Assembly (NCBI GenBank): GCA_025267735.1
Contig: CM046294.1
Span: 3,754,001 to 3,818,000 of the forward strand
DNA length: 64,000 nucleotides
DNA from: Mactra quadrangularis
Taxonomy: Eukaryota; Mollusca; Bivalvia; Venerida; Mactridae
Direction of reading: 5' to 3'
Shown here: positions 43,301 to 47,996 of the stretch, piece after piece
Position numbering within the stretch: the stretch's first letter is position 1
Layout: the number at the start of each line of letters is the position of its first letter
Notes under the pieces: generated by a model
The model's database searches: none
What the model was told of the DNA's origin: nothing
Seen by the model: the letters and a program-made list of their open reading frames with translations, nothing else
Made by a program: the position numbers and the translations under genes

Positions 43301-45582
43301 AGCACACTGTCTTTGGACTGCTGTTGTAGCTATGAACTTTTCATAGGTTCAGAATCTAGCTTGCAACGTCAATGATATGTAAAGTTTCCAAGCTTGAACC
43401 TGTAACAATACAATTAAGTAGATACAAAGCCTGTATTATTATCGTTAAACTTGTCTGTTACAAGGCTGAAATGAGCTAGACAGTAATGCTTTTTGCAACT
43501 ATTTCAATTAACCAAAGTTTGCAAATTGAAATAAAAGTTATTGGCAATTTTAAAAATCCACTTTTATTTTGTGAGTATGCTAGCTTAAAATCAAGACCTG
43601 AATTATCCCCTGTACACAAAATCTATATACAGTGTACAAATTCAATTCACAGGTGACAGACTCAATTTTTCCTTATTATAGTATATATATATACACATGT
43701 ATTCTCTATATATACTATAACAAGGAAAAATTGAGTCTGTCATCTGTGATTCAATTTAGCTGTATATTCTGATTAGTTAGTATTTGCGCTCTGTATATTT
43801 TTTGTGCAATATTTTTTTTATGGCTGCAAAGAAATTAAAAATACCATCCTATCTATTACAGGAACCAATGATAAAGCCGGTGGACCATATTATCTATTAA
43901 AGTTTATGTCTCCACAAGCTGTCAAAACTAGAAATCTACCTAAGAAAACATGGAAACATCCTAGTATGGCTGAATCTGAAGAGAATAAAGATAACTTGTG
44001 AGTATTTCCGGAATTTTTAGCCGGATTTTTCAATAAAAAAATCAGCTATTAGTTTGCAAAACACGAGCGGGTGGGTGGGCTGGAAGGTGGTGGGGCGGGC
44101 GTTTAGTGTTGTTAACAATTGCTTTAATGTTTCCAATTTAGCATATATTTCTGCCATCTATTGTCAGATCTTAACGAAACTTCATACAATGATAACATAC
44201 TATGTGATAAACAGAATTAGAAAGTAACTGCAACTCTGGTTTTATCAAAGATTATTTCCCTTTGAAAGTTTTGCGTTAAGTTTTTAAATCTGGCTTTAAT
44301 GTGATTTCCACATAACATTCCTTTTTTGTGTTTTGGTTGAGTTTTACACCAGAGCTACATATTGTACAGGCAGGTCATTTCATGGCAGACAGTTAACTAA
44401 TCTCACTGTCCAGTAACTGGTTTAAGCTGCCTGGCTAACTTAGTTTGTAGCACACAAGTCTACTGATTAAGAGATCTAGGTTTTGATTCAGGGGAGGGCA
44501 TACTTACATGAAGTTCGGTCATGAAATGATTTCTATGGCCATTCTCCTTCCTACCACTGATTTTAAATCATGTAGGACAGTTGCAGTCACTGACAGAAAT
44601 ATGTACTTAGTCACTAGTTTACAGCTTAATCCAGAGATTTAACCTTTCCAGGAACTATGAGTAGGTTGACACACTGCCTTGATATGACCTATACCATGTG
44701 TTGCTATGGCAATAAATCCAACTACAAAAATACATTTTAAAAGTTGATACCCTATTTACATTGGTTGTTTTTTATAGTTAAATTAAATAAAATCTTCTGT
44801 AATGAGTTTTAATTTGTTACTGCTTTGAAATAAATTATCAATCACCTATATACCTGCATGATGGTTAAATGGTTAATATATGTCACCTCATAAGGGGGAA
44901 TCATCAGGATTAACGTTTATTCTTTAAAATAAATCAAGTTAGTTCCCTTAATATATGAACGCCTGGAGGGACCAATTTATTTCACCTATGTAAACTTTTC
45001 TTGGTATCATGGATAGCCATGACTTACAGTAATCCCTAATGATTTTTGGGTCAAAAGGCAAGGTCAATGTCACAGTGACCTAGAGCAATCCTTTTTGAGT
45101 ATTGTGTGTAAAGTTTGACCCCAATCTGATCGTTAACATTTGCATCTAATAATTATCTACTCATATCCTGACAAAAATCAGTACCACGTCTATTCTACAC
45201 TTCAGCATGTAACATATTAAAAAAACAATAGATTTACATCGTATAATCCTCTCGGCCACTGTGTAATAGACACTCATTGTACGCTTTAATATTATTATTT
45301 TAAAAATTGATCCCTGTGTAATGATAACATTCAAGCTTTGACGATATCCTCCCATCGGTATAGAGCATTAATACTACATTCGTAATCAATGTAATGAATA
45401 TTCTTGCATAAAGGTCAGATCTGGGTCAAACTTTATGCACAATAATTACAATGCTCCAATTTGCGTAGCTCCAGTTCGAAGTTTGTTATCGAGTGTACAT
45501 TTATTGTCTTTACATGTAGTATGTTCTGTTTTTTTCCAGCACTGTTGACAAAAAATCTTTGCCACATGTTGCCGAGAACTAA
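16290..45582 (+). CDS. ALDH4A1: ALDH4A1: mitochondrial delta-1-pyrroline-5-carboxylate dehydrogenase, complete 15-exon gene
   Basis: The spliced product oxidises glutamate-gamma-semialdehyde (from P5C) to glutamate with NAD+, the second step of proline breakdown in the mitochondrial matrix. I joined exons 16290-16330, 21913-22126, 23587-23634, 32278-32433, 33631-33711, 34826-34972, 35699-35886, 37127-37200, 38085-38326, 39683-39768, 41146-41212, 41696-41817, 42724-42842, 43862-43997 and 45540-45582. The total is 1764 nt, giving 587 residues against about 563 in human. The family signatures are present: TPFNFTAIGG (oxyanion Asn214), GECGGKN (Glu317, split by the exon 8/9 junction), AGQKCSALSR (catalytic Cys351), EEIFGP, and NDKSTGSVVGQQPFGG. 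The Glu-Cys spacing of 34 equals that of the human enzyme. The N-terminus is Arg-rich and poor in acidic residues, as expected for a matrix presequence. An in-frame TAG lies upstream at 16263. The only extra sequence relative to human is a C-terminal tail of roughly 20 residues. Confidence 0.96.
17200..17290 (+). mobile_element. tRNA-like SINE head
   Basis: The A box AACTAGCTCAGTTCATAGCA and the B box GGTTCAATTCC are followed by TAGCTGAGAATACTTTG. It lies in ALDH4A1 intron 1. The body matches SINE A only over the first few bases. Confidence 0.6.
17677..17990. mobile_element. MITE with GTGCATAAAGTTTGACCCC termini, copy b
   Basis: It runs from CTAAAGTTTGACCCCAATCT to GAGTCAAACTTTATGCAC and lies in ALDH4A1 intron 1. 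It shares its interior with copies a and c. Its right end is where the 3.17-kb inverted-repeat element starts. Confidence 0.8.
17996..21165. mobile_element. 3.17-kb element with ~525-bp terminal inverted repeats (hAT-like ends), holding a LINE relic
   Basis: The left arm (17996 to about 18525) is the inverse of the right arm (about 20640-21165). Matched blocks include ATTCTTCAAACAGAG, GACACATCTGAACTAAATAA, CTTGGCCAAGTTA and CCATGGTAACGGGG. Both ends start TAGGG with GGGCCAAT inside. The flanks carry the direct repeat ACAATAC at 17989-17995 and 21166-21172. TAGGG ends with a 7-8 bp duplication suggest hAT. It sits in ALDH4A1 intron 1 and has no transposase frame of its own. Confidence 0.88.
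18600..20000 (-). pseudogene. LINE reverse transcriptase relic (CR1/L2-like)
   Basis: Minus-strand frames, broken by stops and shifts, read in order along the RT domain. First comes LTAAFDTDDHEILLEVL near 19650. The FADD catalytic box follows near 19350, as HGFADDNTANK. Next is WMNENKLKMNNSKIEFFMFG near 19240 and the CR1/L2-type KYLDKDATETLV near 18980. The C-terminal CPMLWSKLPDSVKLSPTLNV ends before a stop near 18625. It is a dead 5'-truncated copy inside the inverted-repeat element. Confidence 0.85.
21365..21480 (-). mobile_element. fragment of dispersed repeat R57.8
   Basis: CTTGTTTGCATTATCTATGT and CATGCAATTTG run parallel to TGTTTACATCGCCTACGTCA and CGCAAGTTA at 57925-57950, and to the inverse at 36765-36900. 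This is a diverged fragment. Confidence 0.45.
21913..22126 (+). CDS. ALDH4A1: ALDH4A1 exon 2
   Basis: This exon encodes residues 14-85. It ends in IPIVVGDEEIRTKDVRHQV-C, which matches the conserved IPCVVGDEEV segment of human P5C dehydrogenase. The acceptor is TTTTCAG and the donor GTAAGT. It follows a 5.6-kb intron 1 filled by a MITE, a 3.2-kb inverted-repeat element and a LINE relic. Confidence 0.93.
22182..22450 (+). mobile_element. tRNA-derived SINE family A (ALDH4A1 intron 2)
   Basis: It starts CCGGCTAGCTCAGTTGGTTT. A B-box-like AAGTTCAATTT follows, then the body GGCTTGGTCATGAAATAATA ... CCAGGATTGATGAATAGG. It begins 56 bp after the exon 2 donor and is in the gene's orientation. Confidence 0.8.
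23115..23465 (+). mobile_element. SINE family D, head-to-tail dimer
   Basis: Two tandem units are present. Each has GCATGGTAGAGTGTCCGCTT-type A-box sequence, a B-box-like GTTCAAATCTG or GTTTGAATCTC, and the CTTGCCTT(C/T)AA(A/G)CTAG lead. The unit is about 245 bp. The inverse arrangement, also a dimer, is at 35930-36320. Confidence 0.75.
23587..23634 (+). CDS. ALDH4A1: ALDH4A1 exon 3 (48 nt micro-exon)
   Basis: These sixteen codons, PFEHETKIAKFSYASG, match the family segment PFNHGHKVAKFCYAD. The exon is in phase 0 at both ends, with acceptor ATTTCAG and donor GTAAGT. Skipping it would keep the frame but remove a conserved N-terminal segment. Confidence 0.92.
23715..23754 (+). mobile_element. 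5' half of a SINE-A copy split by the 7.87-kb element
   Basis: TGGCTAGCTCAGTCGGTAGG and then the start of the anticodon arm GTTTACTAA are the tRNA head. The head resumes at 31626 as TAATTGAGAGGTTG and GATTTGATTCCC. Removing 23755-31628 restores a normal SINE-A head. Confidence 0.85.
24450..25140. repeat. subterminal tandem duplication inside the 7.87-kb element
   Basis: The block with CAAAGCGCTGAAAG, ATGAAGACGATGGTC, TTTGTGCAGTGGT-like and CGGCCGACTA sequence occurs at about 24455-24740. It recurs, more diverged, at about 24832-25120. Only the first belongs to the matched TIR arm. The right arm has a single copy. Confidence 0.8.
25620..28068. mobile_element. hAT-type element, 2449 bp, 8-bp TSD, nested
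   Basis: The ends are CAGGGATGGGGTACTCGTAC at the left and CAGTACTCGACCCATCCCTG at the right, giving TIR CAGGGATGGG. A perfect 8-bp direct repeat, TTTGGTCT, flanks it at 25612-25619 and 28069-28076. Both subterminal ~150-bp regions are arrays of GAGTACT/CTCGTAC motifs, likely transposase-binding repeats. The interior has no transposase frame and carries a second hAT at 26627-27749. Confidence 0.95.
26627..27749. mobile_element. hAT-type element, 1123 bp, 8-bp TSD, nested inside the former
   Basis: The ends are TAGTGTTGCAAAATTTCCGG at the left and CCCAGCCTTTGCAACACTA at the right. The perfect 8-bp duplication CTGAAACG lies at 26619-26626 and 27750-27757. The subterminal zones are rich in GGGAAA/TTTCCC-type repeats. 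It has no transposase frame. A small hairpin (CACCGGCC ... GGCCGGTG-like, about 27104-27125) lies inside. Confidence 0.95.
29163..29700 (-). pseudogene. LINE reverse transcriptase relic with YADD box
   Basis: A minus-strand 91-codon frame reads FNEIEDMLISNGLAGIKVDM then FNICLILYADDKDISASSRD, the RT catalytic YADD region and the helix before it. Upstream fragments in shifted frames give LHVRC/RQGDC-like and LLTSQKLLIYKTG sequence. The order is right for RT, but the frame is broken repeatedly. It lies inside the 7.87-kb element. Confidence 0.8.
29941..30234 (+). pseudogene. unrecognised broken coding frame inside the 7.87-kb element
   Basis: From an ATG at 29941 a 97-codon frame runs to TAA at 30232, with a single internal TAA at 30100-30102. 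It includes the paired-Cys start MGALPPCNKCLVQHIKGFNN and an acidic end reading TGEEQDEDISIDVVLDKIIE. Composition and frame length look protein-like compared with the AT-rich noise around it. I cannot assign a family. It may be the C-terminal part of the element's own protein, now dead. Confidence 0.4.
31626..31665 (+). mobile_element. 3' part of the split SINE-A
   Basis: TAATTGAGAGGTTGTAGATT, TGATTCCC and GATATACTTCCGTG continue the tRNA head and the first bases of the SINE-A body. It is then cut off by another repeat (CAATCTGATTAAAACCCGAT at 31671). Confidence 0.75.
32278..32433 (+). CDS. ALDH4A1: ALDH4A1 exon 4
   Basis: This exon encodes residues 102-153, DIVQKAID through LATTMLGQ, matching the family helix KAIEAALAARKEWD and the AKTMVGQGK motif. 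It is in phase 0 at both ends, with acceptor ATTTCAG and donor GTTTGT. It follows the 8.6-kb intron 3 with the nested transposons. Confidence 0.95.
32467..32703. mobile_element. MITE with GGCGGATCCAG termini, copy 2
   Basis: It lies in ALDH4A1 intron 4, 33 bp after the donor. It shares TTTTTAAGAAGCATGAAGCA and CAAAATGTGTATAATGTGGT with copies 1 and 4. It ends in AAAAAATCCTGGATCCACCT. Confidence 0.8.
32905..33015. mobile_element. fragment of a CAGGGCTC-type hAT MITE
   Basis: ACAGGGCTCAAATGTAAC and GACTTGCAAATTTTTGCGAG plus TGGATTTTACTTT match the left part of the element at 39817-40229. The right end was not found. Confidence 0.5.
33218..33489. mobile_element. MITE with TATAGCTCGTTTAGGATAAC termini, copy 1
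   Basis: The TIRs are TATAGCTCGTTTAGGATAAC TTGAGAC at the left and GTCTCAAGTT ATCCTAAATGAGCTATA at the right. It lies in ALDH4A1 intron 4. A miniature of the same family is at 56858-56916. Confidence 0.85.
33631..33711 (+). CDS. ALDH4A1: ALDH4A1 exon 5
   Basis: This exon encodes GKNIWQAEIDAAAELIDFIN and on to NFNIQFAK (residues 154-180). It matches the strongly conserved AEIDAAAELIDFFRFN segment of P5C dehydrogenases. The acceptor is CTTTCAG and the donor GTAAGA. Confidence 0.96.
33764..34010 (+). repeat. dispersed (GTCNGTNG)-rich molluscan-type repeat fragment
   Basis: A GTCAGTCGGTCAGTTGGTAA run is followed by a ~200-bp conserved-looking tail (TTCTCAGCACATATTTTAAG, TTGATTCAAACTTCACACAT). 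It resembles the repeats at 39430-39620 and 44060-44280 in layout: a simple GGTCGG-type run, then a tail mentioning ACTTCA(C/T)ACAATGATAAC-like sequence. It is in intron 5. Confidence 0.45.
34080..34725. mobile_element. candidate MITE with inverted ends (intron 5)
   Basis: TTTCGACACATCTTAATAAC near 34125 is answered by the inverse GTTATnA...AGATGTGTCGAAAC near 34678. GATGTAGTATCC is similarly matched by the inverse of ACTACATACACTAGGATA. The ends are loose, so the limits are approximate. Confidence 0.4.
34826..34972 (+). CDS. ALDH4A1: ALDH4A1 exon 6 (coenzyme-site Asn)
   Basis: This exon encodes residues 181-229, including NSIVYRGVEGFWAAITPFNF, TAIGGHLPAAPALM and Asn214 of the PFNF motif. 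That Asn stabilises the thiohemiacetal oxyanion in aldehyde dehydrogenases. The acceptor is ATTTCAG and the donor GTAACT. Confidence 0.97.
35160..35295 (+). mobile_element. tRNA-derived SINE family C, copy 2
   Basis: ATCAAGAGGTCGAGGGTTCA, then ACCCCACTTAGGACATTGCT, then AATTTCCTTGAACAAGACAT match the C copy at 37698-37860. It is in intron 6. Confidence 0.7.
35450..35600 (+). mobile_element. tRNA-derived SINE family B, copy 2 (3' truncated)
   Basis: The head GGATAGTCCAGTTGGTAGCA and the B box GGTTCGAATTCC are followed by TACCCTTTCATGAAAATTTG and GTTGATTTTCATCTATTGAT. It ends early, near TGGAGTAGTTTCC. It is in intron 6, about 100 bp before exon 7. Confidence 0.75.
35699..35886 (+). CDS. ALDH4A1: ALDH4A1 exon 7 (NAD-binding segment)
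   Basis: This exon encodes GNVSLWKPSDTAMLSNYLVY through PDLAGINFTGSV plus two bases of Lys292. WKPSDTAML and INFTGSV are the family's NAD-binding Rossmann motifs. The acceptor is ATTTCAG and the donor GTAAGT. Confidence 0.97.
35930..36325 (-). mobile_element. SINE family D dimer, minus strand
   Basis: Two units in tandem, inverse to those at 23115-23465. Each contains GACCTCTTGAGTCGTAAGCG or AGCAGACACTC, a TACCACGTGGCC-type head and the GTGCCGTATTATACCTCTGC tail. It lies in intron 7. Confidence 0.8.
36333..36480 (-). mobile_element. SINE family B, minus-strand 3' part
   Basis: GTGCCGTGTCAACACAATTA, AACCAGTACCCATGTTCC and CATAATGGAGGAAAATTGAT are the inverse of the family B body. The tRNA head is missing. 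Confidence 0.65.
36765..36970 (-). mobile_element. dispersed repeat R57.8, copy in intron 7
   Basis: GACAGGCTGTGATTAGACAA, GTGACGTAGACCATGTAAAC, CTTATGAATATTATGAGAAA and TTGATCGGGTTTTAATCAGA are the inverse of 57795-58000. The end TGATCGGGTTTTAATCAGAT is also seen at 31671. Confidence 0.65.
37127..37200 (+). CDS. ALDH4A1: ALDH4A1 exon 8
   Basis: This exon encodes TFRHLWKQVGKNLDIYKGYP and then RLIG plus the first base of catalytic Glu317. The acceptor is TTTCCAG and the donor GTAAGT. The general-base codon is completed in exon 9. Confidence 0.95.
37698..37865 (+). mobile_element. tRNA-derived SINE family C, copy 3
   Basis: GGAGCAGTGGTCCAGTGAAA (A-box part) is followed by the B-box-like GGGTTTGAAGCCC. 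It continues ATTAGGGGCACTGCTAATTT, CCTTGAGCAAGACATTTACC and GTGTAAACGGGTACTG. It is in intron 8. Confidence 0.8.
37925..38008. repeat. 17-bp tandem repeat, about five units, 77 bp before exon 9
   Basis: The unit ACATGAACTTTAAAGAA is repeated nearly perfectly. The array is flush with a family C SINE region upstream. Length variation between individuals is likely. Confidence 0.92.
38085..38326 (+). CDS. ALDH4A1: ALDH4A1 exon 9 (catalytic Cys)
   Basis: At 242 nt this is the largest exon, covering residues 317-397. It opens with ECGGKN, carries the nucleophile in FEYAGQKCSALSRMYVPKSM (Cys351), and ends in FVSAVIDEK. The acceptor is CCTTCAG and the donor GTATTT. A Tc1/mariner-type MITE begins only 21 bp after the exon ends. 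Confidence 0.97.
38348..38726. mobile_element. Tc1/mariner-type MITE, 379 bp, copy 1 (intron 9)
   Basis: The TIRs are CAGTACCTACCAAAAGTTTG GAGAC at the left and TTTCCAAACTTTTGGTGGGT ACTG at the right. It is flanked by TA dinucleotides at 38346-38347 and 38727-38728. It is identical in length to copy 2 at 47618-47996. No transposase frame. Confidence 0.9.
39430..39620 (+). repeat. dispersed repeat, intron 9 copy
   Basis: GTGGGTGGGCGGTCGTCCGG, GTGTTGTTAATAATTGAGTT, ATATTTCTGCCATTTATTGT and ACAATGATAACATACCATGT recur at 44065-44290 in intron 14. The frame across it is not a gene. Confidence 0.75.
39683..39768 (+). CDS. ALDH4A1: ALDH4A1 exon 10
   Basis: This exon encodes AFARCANYLKHVEKSPNLSI and then VAGGKCDD plus two bases of Ser426. 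It matches the family SFARIKKWLEH and ILAGGKCDDS segments. The acceptor is ATTTCAG and the donor GTAGGT. Confidence 0.95.
39817..40229. mobile_element. hAT-type MITE with CAGGGCTCGAA ends (intron 10)
   Basis: The left end CAGGGCTCGAATTTCAGCTC and the right end AAATTGGAGCCTTG are inverted. A second inner inverted pair is GCTCGCATACTTGCAAAATG with its counterpart CGCATAAAATTGCAAGTC. The flanks read CCTTTTC on both sides, a 7-bp duplication. Non-coding. Confidence 0.75.
40289..40510. mobile_element. MITE with GTTTGCCCTTTAC ends, copy 1 (intron 10)
   Basis: It starts GTTTGCCCTTAACCGACCGA and ends near CAATCAAAAAAATTAAGGTC, followed by AAAGTATTTTTTAGTTTAGG. The latter is also found right of copy 2 (50768-51095). 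Confidence 0.7.
41146..41212 (+). CDS. ALDH4A1: ALDH4A1 exon 11
   Basis: This exon completes Ser426 and encodes IGYFVEPTIVESSDPKDKIL and then QE, matching the family GYFVEPCIVESKDP. The acceptor is ATTTCAG and the donor GTAAGT. Confidence 0.95.
41696..41817 (+). CDS. ALDH4A1: ALDH4A1 exon 12
   Basis: This exon starts at EIFGPIVTVYVYPDEKYREV and ends in LTGAIYAED plus two bases. EEIFGP is the conserved aldehyde dehydrogenase motif whose Glu helps bind the nicotinamide ribose. The acceptor is ATTGCAG and the donor GTATGT. Confidence 0.96.
41850..42530. repeat. ~50-bp tandem repeat in intron 12, split by a MULE-type MITE
   Basis: Units of the form GGAGTTAAATTTTAACTT ... GCAAACATTTAAAACTACTC recur near 41852, 41909, 41950, 41999 and 42050, and again after the MITE near 42480 and 42520. 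Spacing is 40-57 bp. Confidence 0.8.
42064..42444. mobile_element. MULE-type MITE, copy 2, 9-bp TSD (intron 12)
   Basis: The ends are CATTCGGAACGACCTCGGCG and CCGAAGTAGTTCCGAATG. The perfect 9-bp duplication AAGTTTTGA lies at 42055-42063 and 42445-42453. It is inverted relative to copy 1. Confidence 0.92.
42540..42662 (+). mobile_element. MITE with GGGACTTTAGTCAGTTAT termini, right-half fragment
   Basis: Matches about 225-348 (GAAAAGTAATGGTAAAATCT, AATTGGACCTACC, GGGGAAATAACTGACTA). It ends 61 bp before exon 13. Confidence 0.75.
42724..42842 (+). CDS. ALDH4A1: ALDH4A1 exon 13
   Basis: This exon encodes DAVEELSDMFRECAGNFYVN and then DKSTGSVVGQQPFGGTRLS plus one base of Gly529. STGSVVGQQPFGG is the family's substrate-anchor and oligomerisation signature. 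The acceptor is ATTTCAG and the donor GTATTA. Confidence 0.96.
42930..43152 (+). mobile_element. tRNA-derived SINE family E (intron 13)
   Basis: The A box CCGTGGCGTAGTGGTTAGCA and the B box GGTTTGAGCCC are well formed. The body ends ATGCATTAAATACAAAGTTA then AACCCAATAAAAAAT. This is the only full copy seen in the window. Confidence 0.75.
43639..43756. mobile_element. 118-bp near-perfect hairpin (intron 13)
   Basis: Arms of about 50 bp pair: GGTGACAGACTCAATTTTTC and then CTTATTATAGTATATATA on the left, and the complement on the right with only a few changes. The loop is ~17 bp. It could be a tiny foldback MITE. The arm lies about 105 bp before exon 14. Confidence 0.88.
43862..43997 (+). CDS. 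ALDH4A1: ALDH4A1 exon 14, with alternative stop in its donor
   Basis: This exon encodes TNDKAGGPYYLLKFMSPQAV, then KTRNLPKKTWKHPSMAESEE and NKDN. The homologous region ends around KTWKHPSM. The donor GTGAGT at 43998 overlaps an in-frame TGA at 43999-44001. An unspliced transcript would therefore end in ...DNL after 574 residues, while splicing adds exon 15. Confidence 0.93.
44065..44290 (+). repeat. dispersed repeat, intron 14 copy
   Basis: Second copy of the repeat at 39430-39620: GTGTTGTTAACAATTGCTTT, ATATTTCTGCCATCTATTGT and ACAATGATAACATACTATGT. Confidence 0.75.
44428..44737 (+). mobile_element. tRNA-derived SINE family A (intron 14)
   Basis: CTGCCTGGCTAACTTAGTTT is a degenerate A box. 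The body CATGAAATGATTTCTATGGC, CCACTGATTTTAAATCATGT and CCAGAGATTTAACCTTTCCA follows. It ends AAATCCAACTACAAAA. Confidence 0.8.
45103..45441. mobile_element. MITE with GTGCATAAAGTTTGACCCC termini, copy c (intron 14)
   Basis: The ends are TGTAAAGTTTGACCCCAATC and GGGTCAAACTTTATGCAC. It is in inverse orientation to copies a and b, and lies about 100 bp before exon 15. It has inserted next to an AGGTCAATGTCACAGTGACC-type repeat. Confidence 0.8.
45540..45582 (+). CDS. ALDH4A1: ALDH4A1 exon 15 (C-terminal tail, stop)
   Basis: After a TTTTTCCAG acceptor the frame reads FTVDKKSLPHVAEN and then TAA. The family gives no homology here, so the call rests on three points: the consensus donor of exon 14, the strong acceptor, and exact frame closure. 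The 3' UTR should follow. The first good AATAAA downstream is near 46594. Confidence 0.65.
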
Positions 45583-46593
45583 ATCAAGGGAGGTAAAAAC
45601 AGACTGAAAGTTTATATCAAGGGAGATAATAAAAGACTAAAAGTTAAATCAAAGGGAGATGATTACAGCTAAGTCATATTTGGATCTATGAGGAATGATT
45701 GTTCTAACGGATGAGAAAGATATAAAGTAAAAAGAGACCCATAGATATGATGATTTAGTTCATCAATATTTTGTTGCTAGTGAAGATCAAAGCTTTATTT
45801 TAACGCTTGCCATTGTTTGACGATGATTATTATTATTATTGTTTGATTTTTTATTATACATTGTGTTCTGAAATTATTGGTGTTAGGACTTGAAACAGTT
45901 TCAATCATTTTATTCTTATTTTGATATTAAATTAAAATGTATTTTTCTAACTTAGTCTATGCAGTTGTAAGAATGGCTATATTTAGACTTTACATGACTT
46001 TGGCTGTAAAATGGGATAAATGGCTAATTTTACCTGAAAGCTTTTTGCAACATTGGGTCAGACTAGGAATTACTTAATTTTGTGAATTTTATTGTTATTG
46101 AACAAAATGGAATGAGATTATTTATTGTTTAATTTATGTTTATTTTCTACTAAGTTTCCTTCGTTTAAAAATTTACCTCAAATTTAGAAAATTTTAATAT
46201 CATTTGAAATTGTCAGTAATTTTTAACAAGGTATAAAAATAATTTCCTGAATTTTTTACTGTCTTTAAAATAGATTTTGTTTGTGAGTTATTTGAGCATT
46301 ATTGAACAATTACCTTAATTTTACTTCTTTGTGACTTATTTTTCCTCATTTTTTGAAGAGTAGTCTTCTCATTATATTGTTTCTGAACTAAGTTTTGTTT
46401 ATTTCGTCTGTGATTTTGCCGTGGTAAGAACAAGTAGTTTTTTTAAAACATTGGGTATATAAACATAGCCAGATTCACTGAAATTCATTATTATGGGAGT
46501 GAAATATTGTTACAATTTTATAGTTAAGTTTGTTAACATATTTTATTGAAATATTGTCGTATAAAATTTATAATTTTCATATGCACTATTCAT

Positions 46594-46599
46594 AATAAA
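46594..46599 (+). terminator. ALDH4A1: candidate polyadenylation signal of ALDH4A1
   Basis: An AATAAA hexamer lies about 1 kb downstream of the stop codon. The interval 45583-46600 shows no recognised repeat and is compatible with a 3' UTR. Other AATAAA copies occur further downstream (for example near 48256), so this is only the nearest reasonable candidate. Confidence 0.35.
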
Positions 46600-46816
46600 T
46601 GTTAAATACATGTATAAAAGTGGTCTGTTAAAATCAGTAAAATGATATATGTTCATCAGATTATTCACATATAAAGTAGGCAAGTCCAGTTTAAAGTAAA
46701 TAAACCATCGTCGGAAAGCCAAGGTACTTATACGTTATGAATATTATCATTGAGGAAAAAATTACCCTGGGTTACCAAGGATTTACTTTAACATGCATGA
46801 CCTATTATACAATCAA

Positions 46817-47093
46817 TGGGCGGATCCAGCAGATGGGGGGTCAGGAGGGTCCAGACCCCCCTGAAATTTCTAAAACGTACCCGTCCATGAGTGTATTTTT
46901 TAACTGAAAGCCATTTTTGAGTTGCAAAAAGCACTCTCGTGCTCGCTTTGTTTGCCTTTGTGGTAATTTGTAATTGTAGTTTTCATTTTCAATATGAAGT
47001 GTTATTCTGCTTACTGTATAATGTGGTTCGAAAGTTTGGACCCTCCCTAAAAAAAGTTTGGACCCCCCAAGAAAAAAATCCTGGATCTGCCTC
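46817..47093. mobile_element. MITE with GGCGGATCCAG termini, copy 3
   Basis: The left end GGGCGGATCCAGCAGATG and the right end AAAAAAATCCTGGATCTGCC are inverted. The interior shares TATAATGTGGTTCGAAAGTT GGACCC with the other copies. Confidence 0.8.
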
Positions 47094-47617
47094 TGCAACC
47101 AGTACATTGATTGGTCTTTGCCAGTTTCTACTGTTTCTATTGTTTGTTGTTAAAACTATGCATAATATTTTAAACTGAAACTTTTTTCTATTTGTGTTTG
47201 TGTATATTTTCTACTGTTCTGAATAGGTAATTTTGTCATTTGGTGTCAATTTATATATTTTCCTCTTCAATTTTCTTGATTGAAATTTTGTCAATATTAT
47301 TTTCTAATTTTTGTTTGTGTTTTAAGATTGTTTGTTTTATATCAGGCTCTAAGCAGATATTTTTATTCAGATTATTTTCAGACTAGAGGGGGTGGGGAAG
47401 AGAGGCTATTGCATATGAAAATGAGTTGATGATCGATCATAATGGCATAGTTTCAAATGTTGATTATTGACTTTTTGTTAATAATTACTTGTATTGTTGT
47501 TGAATTTAATGCCATTGAAACCCATTGTGTAGGTCATATCACAGTGGTATGAAAAATAAGCATTGTATTTTAGAAAGAGAATTTCTTGGTGATGCACATT
47601 CACTGATTTTTCATCTA

Positions 47618-47996
47618 CAGTACCCACCAAAAGTTTGGAGACATTTTTATTTTGTAGGGCTATTCAAAAGCTTTCATCTAAAATTTGATAACTGTCTACT
47701 TGTAAATGCTTATTAGTTTTTTAATTATTTTTTTTGGTTATCAATATAATATAACTAAGACCTCAAAATAAGCATAAAAGCTATGTTATGGAAAATAATT
47801 ACCATTACTATGGTTTTGGGGGCTTTAGGATGTCAGGTGTTGAATCTTATAAATATGTTGCATTCATGAAATTTGATTCCATGTTATTACAAACAATACT
47901 TAAATATATTATAAATTAGTGGTTCTACAAAAATAATCATTGAACTTCAAGAATTGTAGTGAATTTCTTTTGTCTCCAAACTTTTGGTGGGTACTG
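47618..47996. mobile_element. Tc1/mariner-type MITE, 379 bp, copy 2
   Basis: The TIRs are CAGTACCCACCAAAAGTTTG GAGACA and TGTCTCCAAACTTTTGGTGG GTACTG, with TA on both sides. It is the same length as copy 1 in intron 9 and in the same orientation. Confidence 0.9.
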
